Shown: positions 24,948 through 34,612, counted from the stretch's first letter. The stretch: DNA of 64,000 nt from Chungangia koreensis (GCF_042651785.1 NZ_JBHSEC010000002.1:1-64000); one strand, 5' to 3'. Notes: a model not told the origin generated them from the letters alone. Translations and numbers: made by a program.

Positions 24948-25910
24948 TTAACGATTGCCTTTTACGTAAGGAATTCCACTCGCTTTTGGAGCAGTTGCTT
25001 TACCGATAAAACCTGCAAGAGCCAAAATAGTTAATACATACGGCAAGATTTGCAAGTAGACGGCTGGGATATCTTGTACATATGGAATTGCATTTCCGGC
25101 AATACTTAAGGATTGTGCGAGACCAAAGAAAATAGCTGCTCCCATAGCTCCAAGTGGATGCCATTTACCAAATATCATCGCAGCCAATGCCATGAATCCT
25201 TGACCCGTGATTGTAGAATGGCTGAAATCTCCGGTAACTGTTTGAGAATAGATTGCTCCACCTATTCCCGCAAGAGCTCCTGAAATCATTACCGAGATAT
25301 AACGAAGACGGTTCACATTGACTCCCATTGTATCGGCTGCCATTGGGTGTTCACCGACAGCACGCACGCGTAAACCGAATGGAGTTTTATAAATAACAAC
25401 CCATGCCAGTATAGCAATGAAAATAGCTAAAATCGTTGTGCCATAAAGATCCTTGAAGAACATAGGACCAATGAAAGGAATATCTTCTAAGTATGGAATA
25501 CCGAAACGATTAAAACGTTCAGAAATATAATCGGTTTGACCCTTACCTTCGAAAATTAATTTTGTCAGAAATAGTGACAACGCAAGGCCTAACATGTTGA
25601 TAGCCACACCCGAAATTGTCTGGTCGGCGCGGAATGTAATAGCCGCTACCGCATGGAACAGGGCAAAGATTGCACCTACCACCATCGCGGCCAAAAGAGC
25701 TACCCATGGAGTCAATGAGCCGAAGGTGTCAGCAAAAAATAGGTTGAACAAAATTCCGACGAAGGCCCCAATGACCATCATGCCTTCTAATCCGATATTA
25801 ATTACTCCTGATCTTTCAGAGAAGACTCCGCCTATTGCAGTTAAAATAAGCGGGGCCGCGTAGAATAATGCAGAAGGGACGATGAAATATAATACTTCAA
25901 GAAAACTCAT
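24948..25910 (-). CDS. nupQ: Nucleoside ABC transporter permease NupQ
   Basis: A 320-residue integral membrane protein with about eight to ten hydrophobic segments, of the BPD_transp_2 branched-chain type permease family (motif SGVINIGLEGMMVIGAF near residue 33; LRVRAVGEHPMAADTMGVNVNRLRY). It pairs with NupP. The start overlaps the end of nupP by four bases. The B. subtilis counterpart YufQ belongs to the guanosine transporter NupNOPQ. Confidence 0.93.
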   Translation of the reverse strand: MSFLEVLYFIVPSALFYAAPLILTAIGGVFSERSGVINIGLEGMMVIGAFVGILFNLFFADTFGSLTPWVALLAAMVVGAIFALFHAVAAITFRADQTISGVAINMLGLALSLFLTKLIFEGKGQTDYISERFNRFGIPYLEDIPFIGPMFFKDLYGTTILAIFIAILAWVVIYKTPFGLRVRAVGEHPMAADTMGVNVNRLRYISVMISGALAGIGGAIYSQTVTGDFSHSTITGQGFMALAAMIFGKWHPLGAMGAAIFFGLAQSLSIAGNAIPYVQDIPAVYLQILPYVLTILALAGFIGKATAPKASGIPYVKGNR

Positions 25911-26968
25911 TTCGTTTCCCCTCCTTTTTTGTTGCTAAGACGAGACAATACAAGTCTGATCACATAACCGGAGGCAACGAAGAAAATGATGATCGCAATA
26001 ACGATGTTTACAATTTCCAACGGTACTCCAGCTGCACTCGGCATATTCAAGGAACCGTTTTTTAGAGCTCCGAATAATGTGGCTCCAAACACGACGCCGA
26101 TCGGATTATTGGCACCTAACAATGCCACAGCGATTCCATCAAAACCGATTCCGGTAAATGCACCTTTCGAAGATACATAACCGAATGTACCAAGAGCTTC
26201 CATTGCACCGCCAAGACCTGCAAACGCCCCCGAAATCACCATAGCCAAAACAATGTTTTTCTTTACGTTCATGCCCGCATACTCAGATGCATGAAGGTTG
26301 AAACCGACAGACTTCAACTCGAAACCAAGTGTAGATTTTTCCATGATGAACCACATCACTGCAACCATGGCAATAGCGATTAAAATCCCCCAGTGTAGAC
26401 GGGAGAAATCCGTTAATGCCTCAAGCATTGGAGAACGCAATGTAGCAGTTTCTTGGATTGGATCCAGTTTTTCTTTTCCGCCCGAAATATATTTGATAAG
26501 ACCGTTTACCGTATATAGTGCGATATAGTTCATCATAATGGTCACGATTACTTCATGAACACGAAGATGCGCTTTCAATAAGCCTGGAATAAGGCCCCAT
26601 ATTGCACCAGCTGCTGCTGCTGCGAGAATTGCTAACGGAAGATGAATCAATTTAGGAAGCTCATCAAATGCCATCCCGACGTAAGCTGCAGCAAACCAGC
26701 CGACGATCAGCTGTCCTTCAACCCCGATATTGAAGAGTCCGGCCTTAAACCCGAAGGCAACAGCCAAACCTGCAAGAATATACGGTGTAATTTGACGAAT
26801 CGTTTCACCGATTCTATATGAATCTCCAAAAATACCTTCAATTAAAGCAGAATAGCCGGCTACTGGACTATAACCACTAACTAACATAACGATTGCCCCA
26901 ACAATCAGACCTAAGACGACTGAAATGGCAGGGACAAGTATATTGACTGTCCGATTAGACATGACCAT
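25907..26968 (-). CDS. nupP: Nucleoside ABC transporter permease NupP
   Basis: About 353 residues with many hydrophobic helices and the same family motif (KAGLFNIGVEGQLIVGWFAA). Second permease of the transporter. The start is ambiguous: GTG 26974, ATG 26968 and ATG 26962 all overlap the end of nupO; ATG 26968 has the best spacing to GGAAG. Confidence 0.92.
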   Translation of the reverse strand: MVMSNRTVNILVPAISVVLGLIVGAIVMLVSGYSPVAGYSALIEGIFGDSYRIGETIRQITPYILAGLAVAFGFKAGLFNIGVEGQLIVGWFAAAYVGMAFDELPKLIHLPLAILAAAAAGAIWGLIPGLLKAHLRVHEVIVTIMMNYIALYTVNGLIKYISGGKEKLDPIQETATLRSPMLEALTDFSRLHWGILIAIAMVAVMWFIMEKSTLGFELKSVGFNLHASEYAGMNVKKNIVLAMVISGAFAGLGGAMEALGTFGYVSSKGAFTGIGFDGIAVALLGANNPIGVVFGATLFGALKNGSLNMPSAAGVPLEIVNIVIAIIIFFVASGYVIRLVLSRLSNKKGGETK

Positions 26969-28502
26969 TGTCACCTACTTCCAAACTGTTCCCTTTATCG
27001 GAATGTCCGGCCATTAATAGACCTAATTCCTGTTCATTCGTTTCCTCCGGAATCACTGTATCAATAATTGCACCATCGTAAATGACAGCGATTCTGTCCG
27101 AAACATTCATAACCTCATCGAGTTCGAAGGAGATTAAGAGAACAGCCTTCCCTTTATCCCGTTGTTCGATCAGACGATGATGAATGAATTCGATTGCGCC
27201 AACATCGAGACCGCGCGTCGGCAGAGCAGCAATCAATAGATCTGGATCTCTCTCTACTTCTCTTCCGATAATCGCTTTTTGCTGATTACCACCAGAAAGG
27301 GCACGAGCAGGTTCCATAGGGCCTTGAGTACGAACATCATACTTCTCTATGATACTATTAGCATTTTCCGTAATTGTTTTATAGTCGATGATTCCGCCTT
27401 TGGAAATCGGTTCTTTATAATAAGTTTGCAAAGCAATGTTATAGCCGATCGGGAAATCCAAAACTAAGCCGTGCTTATGACGGTCTTGTGGGATATGCCC
27501 AATACCGGCTTCCGTTACTTTCCGAGGTTTTTTGCCTGTAATCTCTTGACCATTCAAGAGAATATGACCACTCTTGACTTTACGCAAGCCAGTAATCGCC
27601 TCGATTAGCTCCGTTTGTCCATTGCCATCAATACCAGCAATCCCGACAATTTCACCTTTACGAATCGAAAGGTTAAGACTTTTCACCTTTGGAATTCCAC
27701 GATAATCCTCTACCACCAAATCCTTGATTTGAAATACTTCTTCTGTTGGTTTTGCAGGTGTTTTTTCTGTCTTGAAAACAACCTGACGTCCGACCATCAG
27801 CGAAGCAAGCTCATCCGGATTTGTTTCAGACGTATTGACGGTACCGATTCCCTTTCCTTTTCGGATTACGGTTACACGATCTGAAACATCCATGATTTCT
27901 TGAAGTTTATGTGTGATAAGGATGATTGACTTTCCTTCATTCACCAATCTCTTCATAATTTCAATTAACTCATGGATTTCTTGTGGAGTTAGAGATGCAG
28001 TTGGTTCATCGAAGATTAGAATTTCAGCACCACGGTATAATGTTTTCAAAATTTCAACACGTTGCTGCATACCAACGGAGATATCCTCAATTTTCGCATT
28101 TGGATCAACATCCAAACCGTACAACTCGGATAATTCCTGTACTTTAACAGCAGCATCTTTTACATTAACCGTTCCATATTTATTGGGTTCACGCCCTAAA
28201 ATAATGTTTTCAGTAACAGTGAAATTTTCTACAAGCATAAAGTGCTGGTGGACCATTCCTATCCCTAAATCGTTCGCAACGTTAGGATCGGTTATTTCAA
28301 CCGTTTTGCCGTTCACCCGGATTTCTCCGCCTTCAGGCTGATAGAGTCCGAATAAAACATTCATGAGCGTTGACTTACCTGCACCGTTTTCACCGAGCAA
28401 AGCATGAATTTCACCCTTTTTTAGCTGTAGAGTGATGTTGTCATTTGCCACGAATGTGCCGAATTCTTTTCGGATATTCAGCATCTCTATTACATATTCC
28501 AA
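26955..28502 (-). CDS. nupO: Nucleoside ABC transporter ATPase NupO (double ABC)
   Basis: About 515 residues with two fused ABC ATPase domains, as in sugar and nucleoside importers. The first has GENGAGKST, SVGMQQRVEILK and ILIFDEPTASL. The second is degenerate, with GIDGNGQTE as Walker A and SGGNQQKAIIGRE as the signature. The start is taken as TTG at 28502, 8 nt after GGAG; a GTG at 28511 overlaps the SD. It is separated from nupN by a 316-nt gap containing stem-loops. Confidence 0.94.
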   Translation of the reverse strand: MEYVIEMLNIRKEFGTFVANDNITLQLKKGEIHALLGENGAGKSTLMNVLFGLYQPEGGEIRVNGKTVEITDPNVANDLGIGMVHQHFMLVENFTVTENIILGREPNKYGTVNVKDAAVKVQELSELYGLDVDPNAKIEDISVGMQQRVEILKTLYRGAEILIFDEPTASLTPQEIHELIEIMKRLVNEGKSIILITHKLQEIMDVSDRVTVIRKGKGIGTVNTSETNPDELASLMVGRQVVFKTEKTPAKPTEEVFQIKDLVVEDYRGIPKVKSLNLSIRKGEIVGIAGIDGNGQTELIEAITGLRKVKSGHILLNGQEITGKKPRKVTEAGIGHIPQDRHKHGLVLDFPIGYNIALQTYYKEPISKGGIIDYKTITENANSIIEKYDVRTQGPMEPARALSGGNQQKAIIGREVERDPDLLIAALPTRGLDVGAIEFIHHRLIEQRDKGKAVLLISFELDEVMNVSDRIAVIYDGAIIDTVIPEETNEQELGLLMAGHSDKGNSLEVGDNGHV

Positions 28503-28697
28503 AGTTTCCACTCCTTTGTTTCACCCATTTTACAAAGCCGTATAAATATTGCTGTCAATCAAATTATGTATACGCTTACCTTCTCCTTATCTGAGGCCAA
28601 CGGAAGTAAATATCTCGTGGAAGTTGTTTACTTATAACTAATCCACAACATTCACTATACATGATTTTCAACATTTTTTAACAGAGCTTTTTTTGAT

Positions 28698-28753
28698 AAA
28701 TAAATACAGGAAAGATCTTCAAGCAAACTTGAAAACCTTTCATCTATTTATTT
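28698..28753. other. Long symmetrical stem-loop between nupN and nupO
   Basis: A 56-nt foldable segment with three helices in line: AAATAAATA/TATTTATTT, GAAAG/CTTTC and TTCAAG/CTTGAA, joined by symmetrical 3-nt internal loops and capped by CAAA. It lies between the binding-protein gene and the ATPase gene. It has no terminal U-tract on the minus strand, so it looks more like an mRNA-stabilising or processing structure than a plain terminator. A smaller hairpin (CCGGAGGATCATCCGG at about 28775-28790) lies closer to nupN. The rest of the gap shows no other signal I trust. Confidence 0.6.
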
Positions 28754-28818
28754 GTTTCCCATCAATCATAAAGACCGGAGGATCATCCGGCCTTTACGAT
28801 GGGTAAAACTGAATGAAA

Positions 28819-29880
28819 TTATTTTACAGCTTCAGGAACTTCGATATCGCCATTTTTTACTTTTTCTGTAAATTCATCAATTTTTGCTTGAACGTCTGCT
28901 GGAATCGCACCACGTGAATCAGCAAGACCGATCATATCCTCAGCAATTCCGTAAACAGATGTACCAGCTGGGAATTTTCCGTCTTTTGCTTCATTCGCAA
29001 TAGTTTGAACCGCTAAGTCAACACGTTTAAGGGCAGAAGTTAAAGTAACATTAGTTTTATCATCAACTTGTCCTTCAGCATATTGGTCAGAGTCCACACC
29101 AATTACCCAAACATTCGCATTTGGATCTGCAGCTTTACGTTCTTTTGCTTCAGTGAATACACCATTACCAGTTGCACCAGCAGCGTGGAAGATGATGTCT
29201 ACGCCAGAACCGTACATACGGTTAGCAGTGGACTTTCCAAGTTCTGCTTTAGAAAATTCACCAGTGTAAACAGAGTCAACTTTAATATCTGGATTCACAG
29301 CTTCAACACCTGCAAGGAAACCAGCTTCGAAACGGTTAATAACAGGAATATCCATACCACCGACAAAACCAACTTTTCCAGTTTTAGTCATGAGAGCAGC
29401 AGTTACACCTGCAAGGAAGCCGCCTTCTTGTTCTTTAAACAATACGGAAGCAACGTTTGGCGCATCAACTTCAGCGTCAATGATTGCCAAGTGTGCATCA
29501 GTTTGTTGTGAAGCAATCTTTTCAATTGCTGGTTGTAGTAAGAAACCGATTCCAAAAACGATGTCGAAATCACGACGGATCAATTGGTTTAAGTTTGTTT
29601 CATAGTCAGCGTCAGAAGCGGATTGTAGGTAATCGAAACCGTTATCTCCTTTTTCAAGGCCATTCTCTTTACCGAAATCTTGGATCCCTTTCCAAGCGGA
29701 TTGGTTAAATGATTTGTCATCAACACCGCCTGTATCAGTTACCATTGCGACTGTAAAGTTGTCTTCTTTTTCTCCGCCTTTGCTGGAAGAGCCTTTGTCA
29801 TCACTTGTTCCACAAGCACCAAGAAGTGTACCAGCAGCAAGTAGTGCGGATAGAGCCAAAGCGTATTTGCGTTTTGCCAA
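28819..29880 (-). CDS. nupN: BMP family nucleoside-binding lipoprotein NupN
   Basis: Substrate-binding lipoprotein of the NupNOPQ importer, 353 residues. A lipoprotein signal peptide has the lipobox LLGAC with the lipid-anchored cysteine at residue 23. Then comes a Ser/Lys/Gly linker and a BMP (PnrA-like) domain starting VAMVTDTGGVDDKSFNQSAW. The start is TTG, with AGGGGG 8 nt upstream; that SD lies in the loop of a small hairpin (TTGAG/CTCAA). The usual upstream gntR-type gene (ymfC) is absent. Confidence 0.95.
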   Translation of the reverse strand: MAKRKYALALSALLAAGTLLGACGTSDDKGSSSKGGEKEDNFTVAMVTDTGGVDDKSFNQSAWKGIQDFGKENGLEKGDNGFDYLQSASDADYETNLNQLIRRDFDIVFGIGFLLQPAIEKIASQQTDAHLAIIDAEVDAPNVASVLFKEQEGGFLAGVTAALMTKTGKVGFVGGMDIPVINRFEAGFLAGVEAVNPDIKVDSVYTGEFSKAELGKSTANRMYGSGVDIIFHAAGATGNGVFTEAKERKAADPNANVWVIGVDSDQYAEGQVDDKTNVTLTSALKRVDLAVQTIANEAKDGKFPAGTSVYGIAEDMIGLADSRGAIPADVQAKIDEFTEKVKNGDIEVPEAVK

Positions 29881-29983
29881 TTTGAGAACCCCCTCAAGAT
29901 ATTCTTAATAGGACATACTAAATGTTGTATTTGGAAAACTAAAGATATTATGTTGCATTGGCTTTAATTGAAGACAATTGAAC

Positions 29984-30088
29984 ACTGTGTCCAGCACCGA
30001 GGAAACATTCGCCACTGGTTCACTGACCTTCTGGCGCAAGGTTTCCGCGGCGGTCGATCCGACTCTCCGGTTCGAATATGAGCACAGT
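29984..30088. other. Branched structured element upstream of nupN
   Basis: A compact GC-rich segment of about 105 nt in an otherwise AT-rich gap. Possible helices: P1 ACTGTG/CACAGT (29984-29989 with 30083-30088); P2 ACCGAG with CTCCGGT (29996-30001 with 30065-30071, one bulge); P3 GAAAC/GTTTC (30002-30006 with 30041-30045), continued by CGCCA/TGGCG and GGTT/GACC; P4 GTCG-ATC-CGAC (30053-30063). Candidate regulatory RNA or palindromic repeat; I cannot match it to a named riboswitch. The remaining gap 30089-30306 is AT-rich with nothing recognised. Confidence 0.45.
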
Positions 30089-30306
30089 TCTTTCTATCTC
30101 GGACAATTCTCATCAAAAATGTTAGACAACATAAAAGCCATATGGGACATAATTATTTTAGTATAATTACACAACTGTTATGGTACATTCCTATTAATCA
30201 GACATACTATATCATTTTTAGACATCGAAATAAATAGTAAGTTTTACTTTTTCTTTTAGCACATCGAAAATGTAGTCATTTTGTACCATTTCCGTCAAAG
30301 TTCTTT

Positions 30307-32625
30307 TTATTCATTTTCACTATTTTTAGCAAGCAAGACTTGTCGTGGTTTACTGCCTTCATACGGACCGACAATCCCTCTCATTTCCATCTGATCAATG
30401 ATTCGTGCAGCGCGGGAATAGCCAATCCGGAATCTTCTTTGTAACATGGAGACCGACGCAGTTTGCATGTCGCGGACTAAATCTACTGCTTCGTCAAACA
30501 GATCATCGGTTTCCTCATCAGGTGCCACTTCTTCAATATCAGTTGGAATCATCTCCTCTTGATATTGTGCCTTCTGTTGGGAAATTGCGAAATCCACCAC
30601 TTTTTCCACTTCAGAATCGGATAGAAACGCCCCTTGTACTCTGACTGGTTTGGAAGCGCCTGGTCCAAGATATAACATGTCACCCCGACCGAGCAGTTTT
30701 TCCGCCCCTCCCATATCTAATATAGTTCTTGAATCTACTGAAGAGGATACTGCAAATGCAATCCGAGATGGAATATTAGCTTTGATCACCCCGGTAATGA
30801 CGTCGACACTCGGTCGCTGTGTTGCGATAATGAGATGGATTCCAGCAGCCCTTGCCATTTGTGCAAGACGGGTGATCGAGTCCTCCACATCACTTGAAGC
30901 GACCATCATGAGATCTGCAAGTTCATCCACGATGACAACAATATATGGGAGCTTTGGATGTTTTTCATCATTCTCTTCATTCCAGACATCGATATGATCA
31001 TTATAGCCTTCAATATTCCTTGTCCCAGTATGGGAGAAAAGTTCATAACGCCTTTCCATTTCCGAAACAACCTTCTTCAATGCTTGCGATGCTTTCCTCG
31101 GATCTGTTACTACTGGTGCCAATAAATGAGGAATGCCATTATACATATTCAATTCAACCATTTTAGGATCAATCATCATCATTTTGACCTCATGGGGTTT
31201 TGCACGCATGACCAAGCTGACTATTATGCCATTAATACATACACTCTTCCCGCTTCCCGTTGAACCGGCAACGAGTAAATGCGGCATCTTATTCAGTTCT
31301 GCAAGCACTGCCTCACCCGTAATATCGCGGCCAAGCCCGATTAACAGCTTTGAATCTGGTCTATTGTTTTCTTTAGATTCTAGTACTTCCCTTAGACTTA
31401 CAATGGCCACTTCCTGATTAGGCACTTCAATTCCGATAGCCGATTTACCAGGAATTGGTGCTTCAATCCGTATATCACGCGCTGCAAGTGCAAGGGCTAA
31501 ATCATCATGTAGGCTAACAATTTTACTTACCTTGACACCCACATCCGGCATGACTTCATATTTAGTAACAGCAGGGCCCAAATGTACTTGGGTCACCTTA
31601 GCTTTGACGCCAAAACTGTTAAACGTACTTTCTAACTTTTTCGCATTAGTTTGAATCAGTGAATACTCACCACTTTGATCGCTATGTGGAGGTAATTTCA
31701 ACAAATTGACTGGAGGCAGTTTGTAATCTTTGTTTTCTACAATCTCTTGGCCGATTTGCTGGAATTGAACATCCACTTCTTCAGACTGATCTGAGGCTTC
31801 ATTTGATATCTCTGTCTCTTGTTTATCAATCGGCGCCTCGTCCACTACTGATATTCGTTCCGAGAACGCTGAAATGATTGGAGGAGGCTCTGGTACTACT
31901 TCCTCCTCATGAACAGTGGCAGTCATCGTTTCCTCATTTAGGGCCTTTTGTGCTGTGGCTAACTCCCGTGCTGTTTTACGCCTGCTTGGTTTGGCGGTCT
32001 TTTTCACCTTTTTCTTTTTAGGGAACATGCCTTTTAGCCTCGAATAGAAAACCGGGAAGTTATCGACAAGGAAAGGAATAAGTGCCTTTCCAGTCAGTAA
32101 AATGATGCCGATTGATAAGAGGACGATTCCCGCTACAGTCGCACCAGTCGAATCGAAAAGAATATGAAACATTGCAAATAAGAATGCCCCGATCATTCCC
32201 CCACCCATTGCGGCATTCCGTTCTACTATCCCTCCTGTTTCGATGAGGATCCTCCAGGTTTCCCTGATGACCGAATTTGTCAGAAGTGCCCCACCTCTGA
32301 ATAATTGGTCAAAGAGGGAGATGTGACTGAAGAGGGCTAAACTACCGAGCACAAATAAGGATCCTAATACAATCCTGTTATTAAGCGTCGGCATTTCTCT
32401 TTTAATCATCATTAACAAAGCCATTACGACGAGGAGAAAAGGCACTGCAATATACCAGTTCCCAAATAAGAACATCGCTGCGGAAGATAGCCAGAATCCA
32501 ACAAATCCAAATTCGAAAAATGTAATTATAGCAAATGCAATTAATATAATTCCGACTACTTCGTAAAGCAGAGGCTGTGAAGCAGCCTGTTTTTTGCTCG
32601 TCTTCTTCTTTTTTCTCTTTGCCAT
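30307..32625 (-). CDS. spoIIIE: DNA translocase SpoIIIE/FtsK
   Basis: Membrane-anchored ATP-driven DNA pump that moves the chromosome into the forespore. 772 residues: a basic N-terminus, four to five membrane helices (about 20-170), a variable acidic linker, a RecA-like motor with Walker A AGSTGSGKS and Walker B VIVDELADLM, and a C-terminal winged-helix gamma domain (LQRRFRIGYSRAARIIDQME) that reads SRS/KOPS-like sites. Its place next to rnjB-dapA-asd-dpaAB is that of spoIIIE, not of the second FtsK paralogue SftA. Confidence 0.96.
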   Translation of the reverse strand: MAKRKKKKTSKKQAASQPLLYEVVGIILIAFAIITFFEFGFVGFWLSSAAMFLFGNWYIAVPFLLVVMALLMMIKREMPTLNNRIVLGSLFVLGSLALFSHISLFDQLFRGGALLTNSVIRETWRILIETGGIVERNAAMGGGMIGAFLFAMFHILFDSTGATVAGIVLLSIGIILLTGKALIPFLVDNFPVFYSRLKGMFPKKKKVKKTAKPSRRKTARELATAQKALNEETMTATVHEEEVVPEPPPIISAFSERISVVDEAPIDKQETEISNEASDQSEEVDVQFQQIGQEIVENKDYKLPPVNLLKLPPHSDQSGEYSLIQTNAKKLESTFNSFGVKAKVTQVHLGPAVTKYEVMPDVGVKVSKIVSLHDDLALALAARDIRIEAPIPGKSAIGIEVPNQEVAIVSLREVLESKENNRPDSKLLIGLGRDITGEAVLAELNKMPHLLVAGSTGSGKSVCINGIIVSLVMRAKPHEVKMMMIDPKMVELNMYNGIPHLLAPVVTDPRKASQALKKVVSEMERRYELFSHTGTRNIEGYNDHIDVWNEENDEKHPKLPYIVVIVDELADLMMVASSDVEDSITRLAQMARAAGIHLIIATQRPSVDVITGVIKANIPSRIAFAVSSSVDSRTILDMGGAEKLLGRGDMLYLGPGASKPVRVQGAFLSDSEVEKVVDFAISQQKAQYQEEMIPTDIEEVAPDEETDDLFDEAVDLVRDMQTASVSMLQRRFRIGYSRAARIIDQMEMRGIVGPYEGSKPRQVLLAKNSENE

Positions 32626-32652
32626 TTTTTCACCTGCTTTCTATCGAAAGAA

Positions 32653-32686
32653 AAAGGGTTTCCCGCTCTCCGGCCGGAAACCCTTT
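32653..32686 (-). terminator. Terminator after rnjB
   Basis: 11-bp stem AAAGGGTTTCC/GGAAACCCTTT (32653-32663 with 32676-32686), followed on the minus strand by TTCTTTCGATAG after the A/T-rich arm. Confidence 0.75.
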
Positions 32687-32700
32687 CCACTTATGTCTCA

Positions 32701-34359
32701 TCAATATTCCATAATAATCGGGATGATCATCGGACGTCGTTTTGTTTTTTGGAATAAATAGGAGTTAAGCGTATCACGGATTTCTTGCTTAATGTTTGTC
32801 CATTCGAACGTATCTTTATTCACATATTTTTCGACAATCGTTCTCACCAGATCAGCAGACTCACTAATTAGCTCTTCGGATTCACGGACATATACAAATC
32901 CACGGGATAAGATTTCCGGACCGGACGCAATTTTCTTCTGTTGGCGGTTAAGTGTCACCACTACAATGAAAATGCCATCCTGTGATAAAAGCTTCCGATC
33001 TCGGAGGACGATGTTTCCAACATCTCCAACACCGATTCCATCAATTAATACATTCCCGGCCGGAACCCTGCCGCTCATTCTCATTTTGCCGTTTTTATAT
33101 TCGACAATATCTCCTTTATCCGCGATAAAGATTTCTGACTTAGTTAAGCCGATCTGCTGAGCCAACTTAGAATGGGCAATTAGCATTCGGTATTCCCCTT
33201 GGATCGGGATGAAATACTTCGGTTTCATCAAGTTCAGCATAAGTTTTAAATCCTCTTGGCTTCCATGGCCTGAAACATGGACTTTCTTATTGGCAGCCAT
33301 GACGGTTGCGCCAGCCTTCTCCAAGTTGTTCATCGTGTCGAACATATTCACTTCCATCCCAGGGGATGGTGTAAACGTAATAAGCACGGTATCCGTTTCT
33401 TTAATCCGTATATCCTTATGATGCTTACGGACAATCCGCTCAAGCGCTTCAAGCGGCTCCCCTTGACTACCTGTCACTATGATTACAACATCTTCGTCCG
33501 GATAATTCCCTATTTCTTTCACGGGGACAATGACATCCTCCGCTGCTTCAAGGTATCCAAGACGAATACCGACTTCAAAACCGCTCTTTCCGACAACAGC
33601 CACTTTCTTGCCCGTTTCTGCAGCCAAGTCAAACACCTGTTGCATACGGATGAAGTTCGAAGCGTATAAAGAAACTAAAATACGTCCTTTTACAGAACGG
33701 AATGTCTTCCGGATATGGTCTTTAATAACGGATTCGGAAGTTGTATATCCTGGACGCTCCGCTTCATTAGAGTCGGACATCAGGATGAAGACTCCTTCTT
33801 CTCCTAAATTGGCCATCTTCGCTATATCGGGTTTATACATACCTTTTGCCATTTGGTCAAACTTAAATTCTCCAGTGTGTACGATTGCGCCTTCACTTGT
33901 ATGGAAAACAATTCCGAGTGAATCCGGGATGCTGTGGGTTGTATGGAAAAAGGTCACGTATGTGTTTTGGAAATTCATCCGGCTTTTGTTCGTCACTTCA
34001 AAGAATTTAACGTTTCCTGGGACTGGTACCTCTTTTAAATGTTCTTTTGCGAGTGCGATTGTTAACTTAGACCCATAAACTGGGGCTTGCACTTTTTGCA
34101 ATAAATATGGAAGTGAGCCAATGGCATCTTCATGGCCATGTGTAAGGAAGATCCCTTTGACACGATCTTTGTTTTCCTCCAAGTAGGTGATATCCGGAAT
34201 CACGATATCGATTCCCAGCATTTCGTCTTCCGGGAACATGAGCCCGCTATCGACAACAAAAATTTCCTCGTCGATCTCAACTACGTACATTGCTTTACCG
34301 ATCTCCCCGACTCCACCGAGCGGGATGATCCGGATTGTTTCATTGTTAAGTTTTGTCAC
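32701..34359 (-). CDS. rnjB: Ribonuclease J2 (RnjB)
   Basis: Beta-CASP metallo-beta-lactamase RNase of 552 residues. The metal motif reads HGHEDA (residues 74-79) instead of HxHxDH; the last histidine is replaced by alanine. That is the mark of RNase J2, which is weakly active and acts mainly in complex with RNase J1. Its position after dapA also matches B. subtilis rnjB. AGGAGG stands 7 nt before a GTG start. A clear promoter lies upstream. Confidence 0.95.
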   Translation of the reverse strand: MTKLNNETIRIIPLGGVGEIGKAMYVVEIDEEIFVVDSGLMFPEDEMLGIDIVIPDITYLEENKDRVKGIFLTHGHEDAIGSLPYLLQKVQAPVYGSKLTIALAKEHLKEVPVPGNVKFFEVTNKSRMNFQNTYVTFFHTTHSIPDSLGIVFHTSEGAIVHTGEFKFDQMAKGMYKPDIAKMANLGEEGVFILMSDSNEAERPGYTTSESVIKDHIRKTFRSVKGRILVSLYASNFIRMQQVFDLAAETGKKVAVVGKSGFEVGIRLGYLEAAEDVIVPVKEIGNYPDEDVVIIVTGSQGEPLEALERIVRKHHKDIRIKETDTVLITFTPSPGMEVNMFDTMNNLEKAGATVMAANKKVHVSGHGSQEDLKLMLNLMKPKYFIPIQGEYRMLIAHSKLAQQIGLTKSEIFIADKGDIVEYKNGKMRMSGRVPAGNVLIDGIGVGDVGNIVLRDRKLLSQDGIFIVVVTLNRQQKKIASGPEILSRGFVYVRESEELISESADLVRTIVEKYVNKDTFEWTNIKQEIRDTLNSYLFQKTKRRPMIIPIIMEY

Positions 34360-34404
34360 TATATTTCCTCCTAATGGTATTCCCGTTCCATATCCACTGA
34401 ATTT

Positions 34405-34433
34405 ATTATACGGAATGCTGGCACTCTACACAA
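34405..34433 (-). promoter_or_regulatory. rnjB promoter
   Basis: On the minus strand TTGTGT (34428-34433), a 17-nt spacer and TATAAT (34405-34410), 45 nt before the start codon. Confidence 0.75.
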
Positions 34434-34458
34434 ATAAAACTCTTTTTTCTTGCGTAAT

Positions 34459-34601
34459 GAAAACTTTCAATAGATTATTGTTGAAAAAAATCTCTATTCC
34501 CTATGAAAAGAAGTTCATTTTCCCCTCTATCACTTGAATGATGAATTTACACTCTTATAACATGTTGCTCAACATCTCACATTATGTATTGAAAGTTTTT
34601 C
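34459..34601. repeat. 143-bp segment bounded by inverted repeats
   Basis: Arms GAAAACTTTCAATA (34459-34472) and TATTGAAAGTTTTTC (34587-34601) are inverted copies with one inserted base, and similarity continues inward for some 10 bases. It lies between the dapA terminator and the rnjB promoter. It could be a small MITE-like remnant or a chance inverted repeat in AT-rich DNA. Confidence 0.4.
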
Positions 34602-34612
34602 AGTAAAATAAA

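Noticed and set aside
29905..29945. CodY box upstream of nupN
   Set aside because: The best 15-mer (around TAGTTTTCCAAATAC on the minus strand) matches only about 9 of 15 positions.
30065..30090. tRNA T-loop (GGTTCGAAT)
   Set aside because: The flanking bases do not form the T stem, and no acceptor, D or anticodon arms fit.
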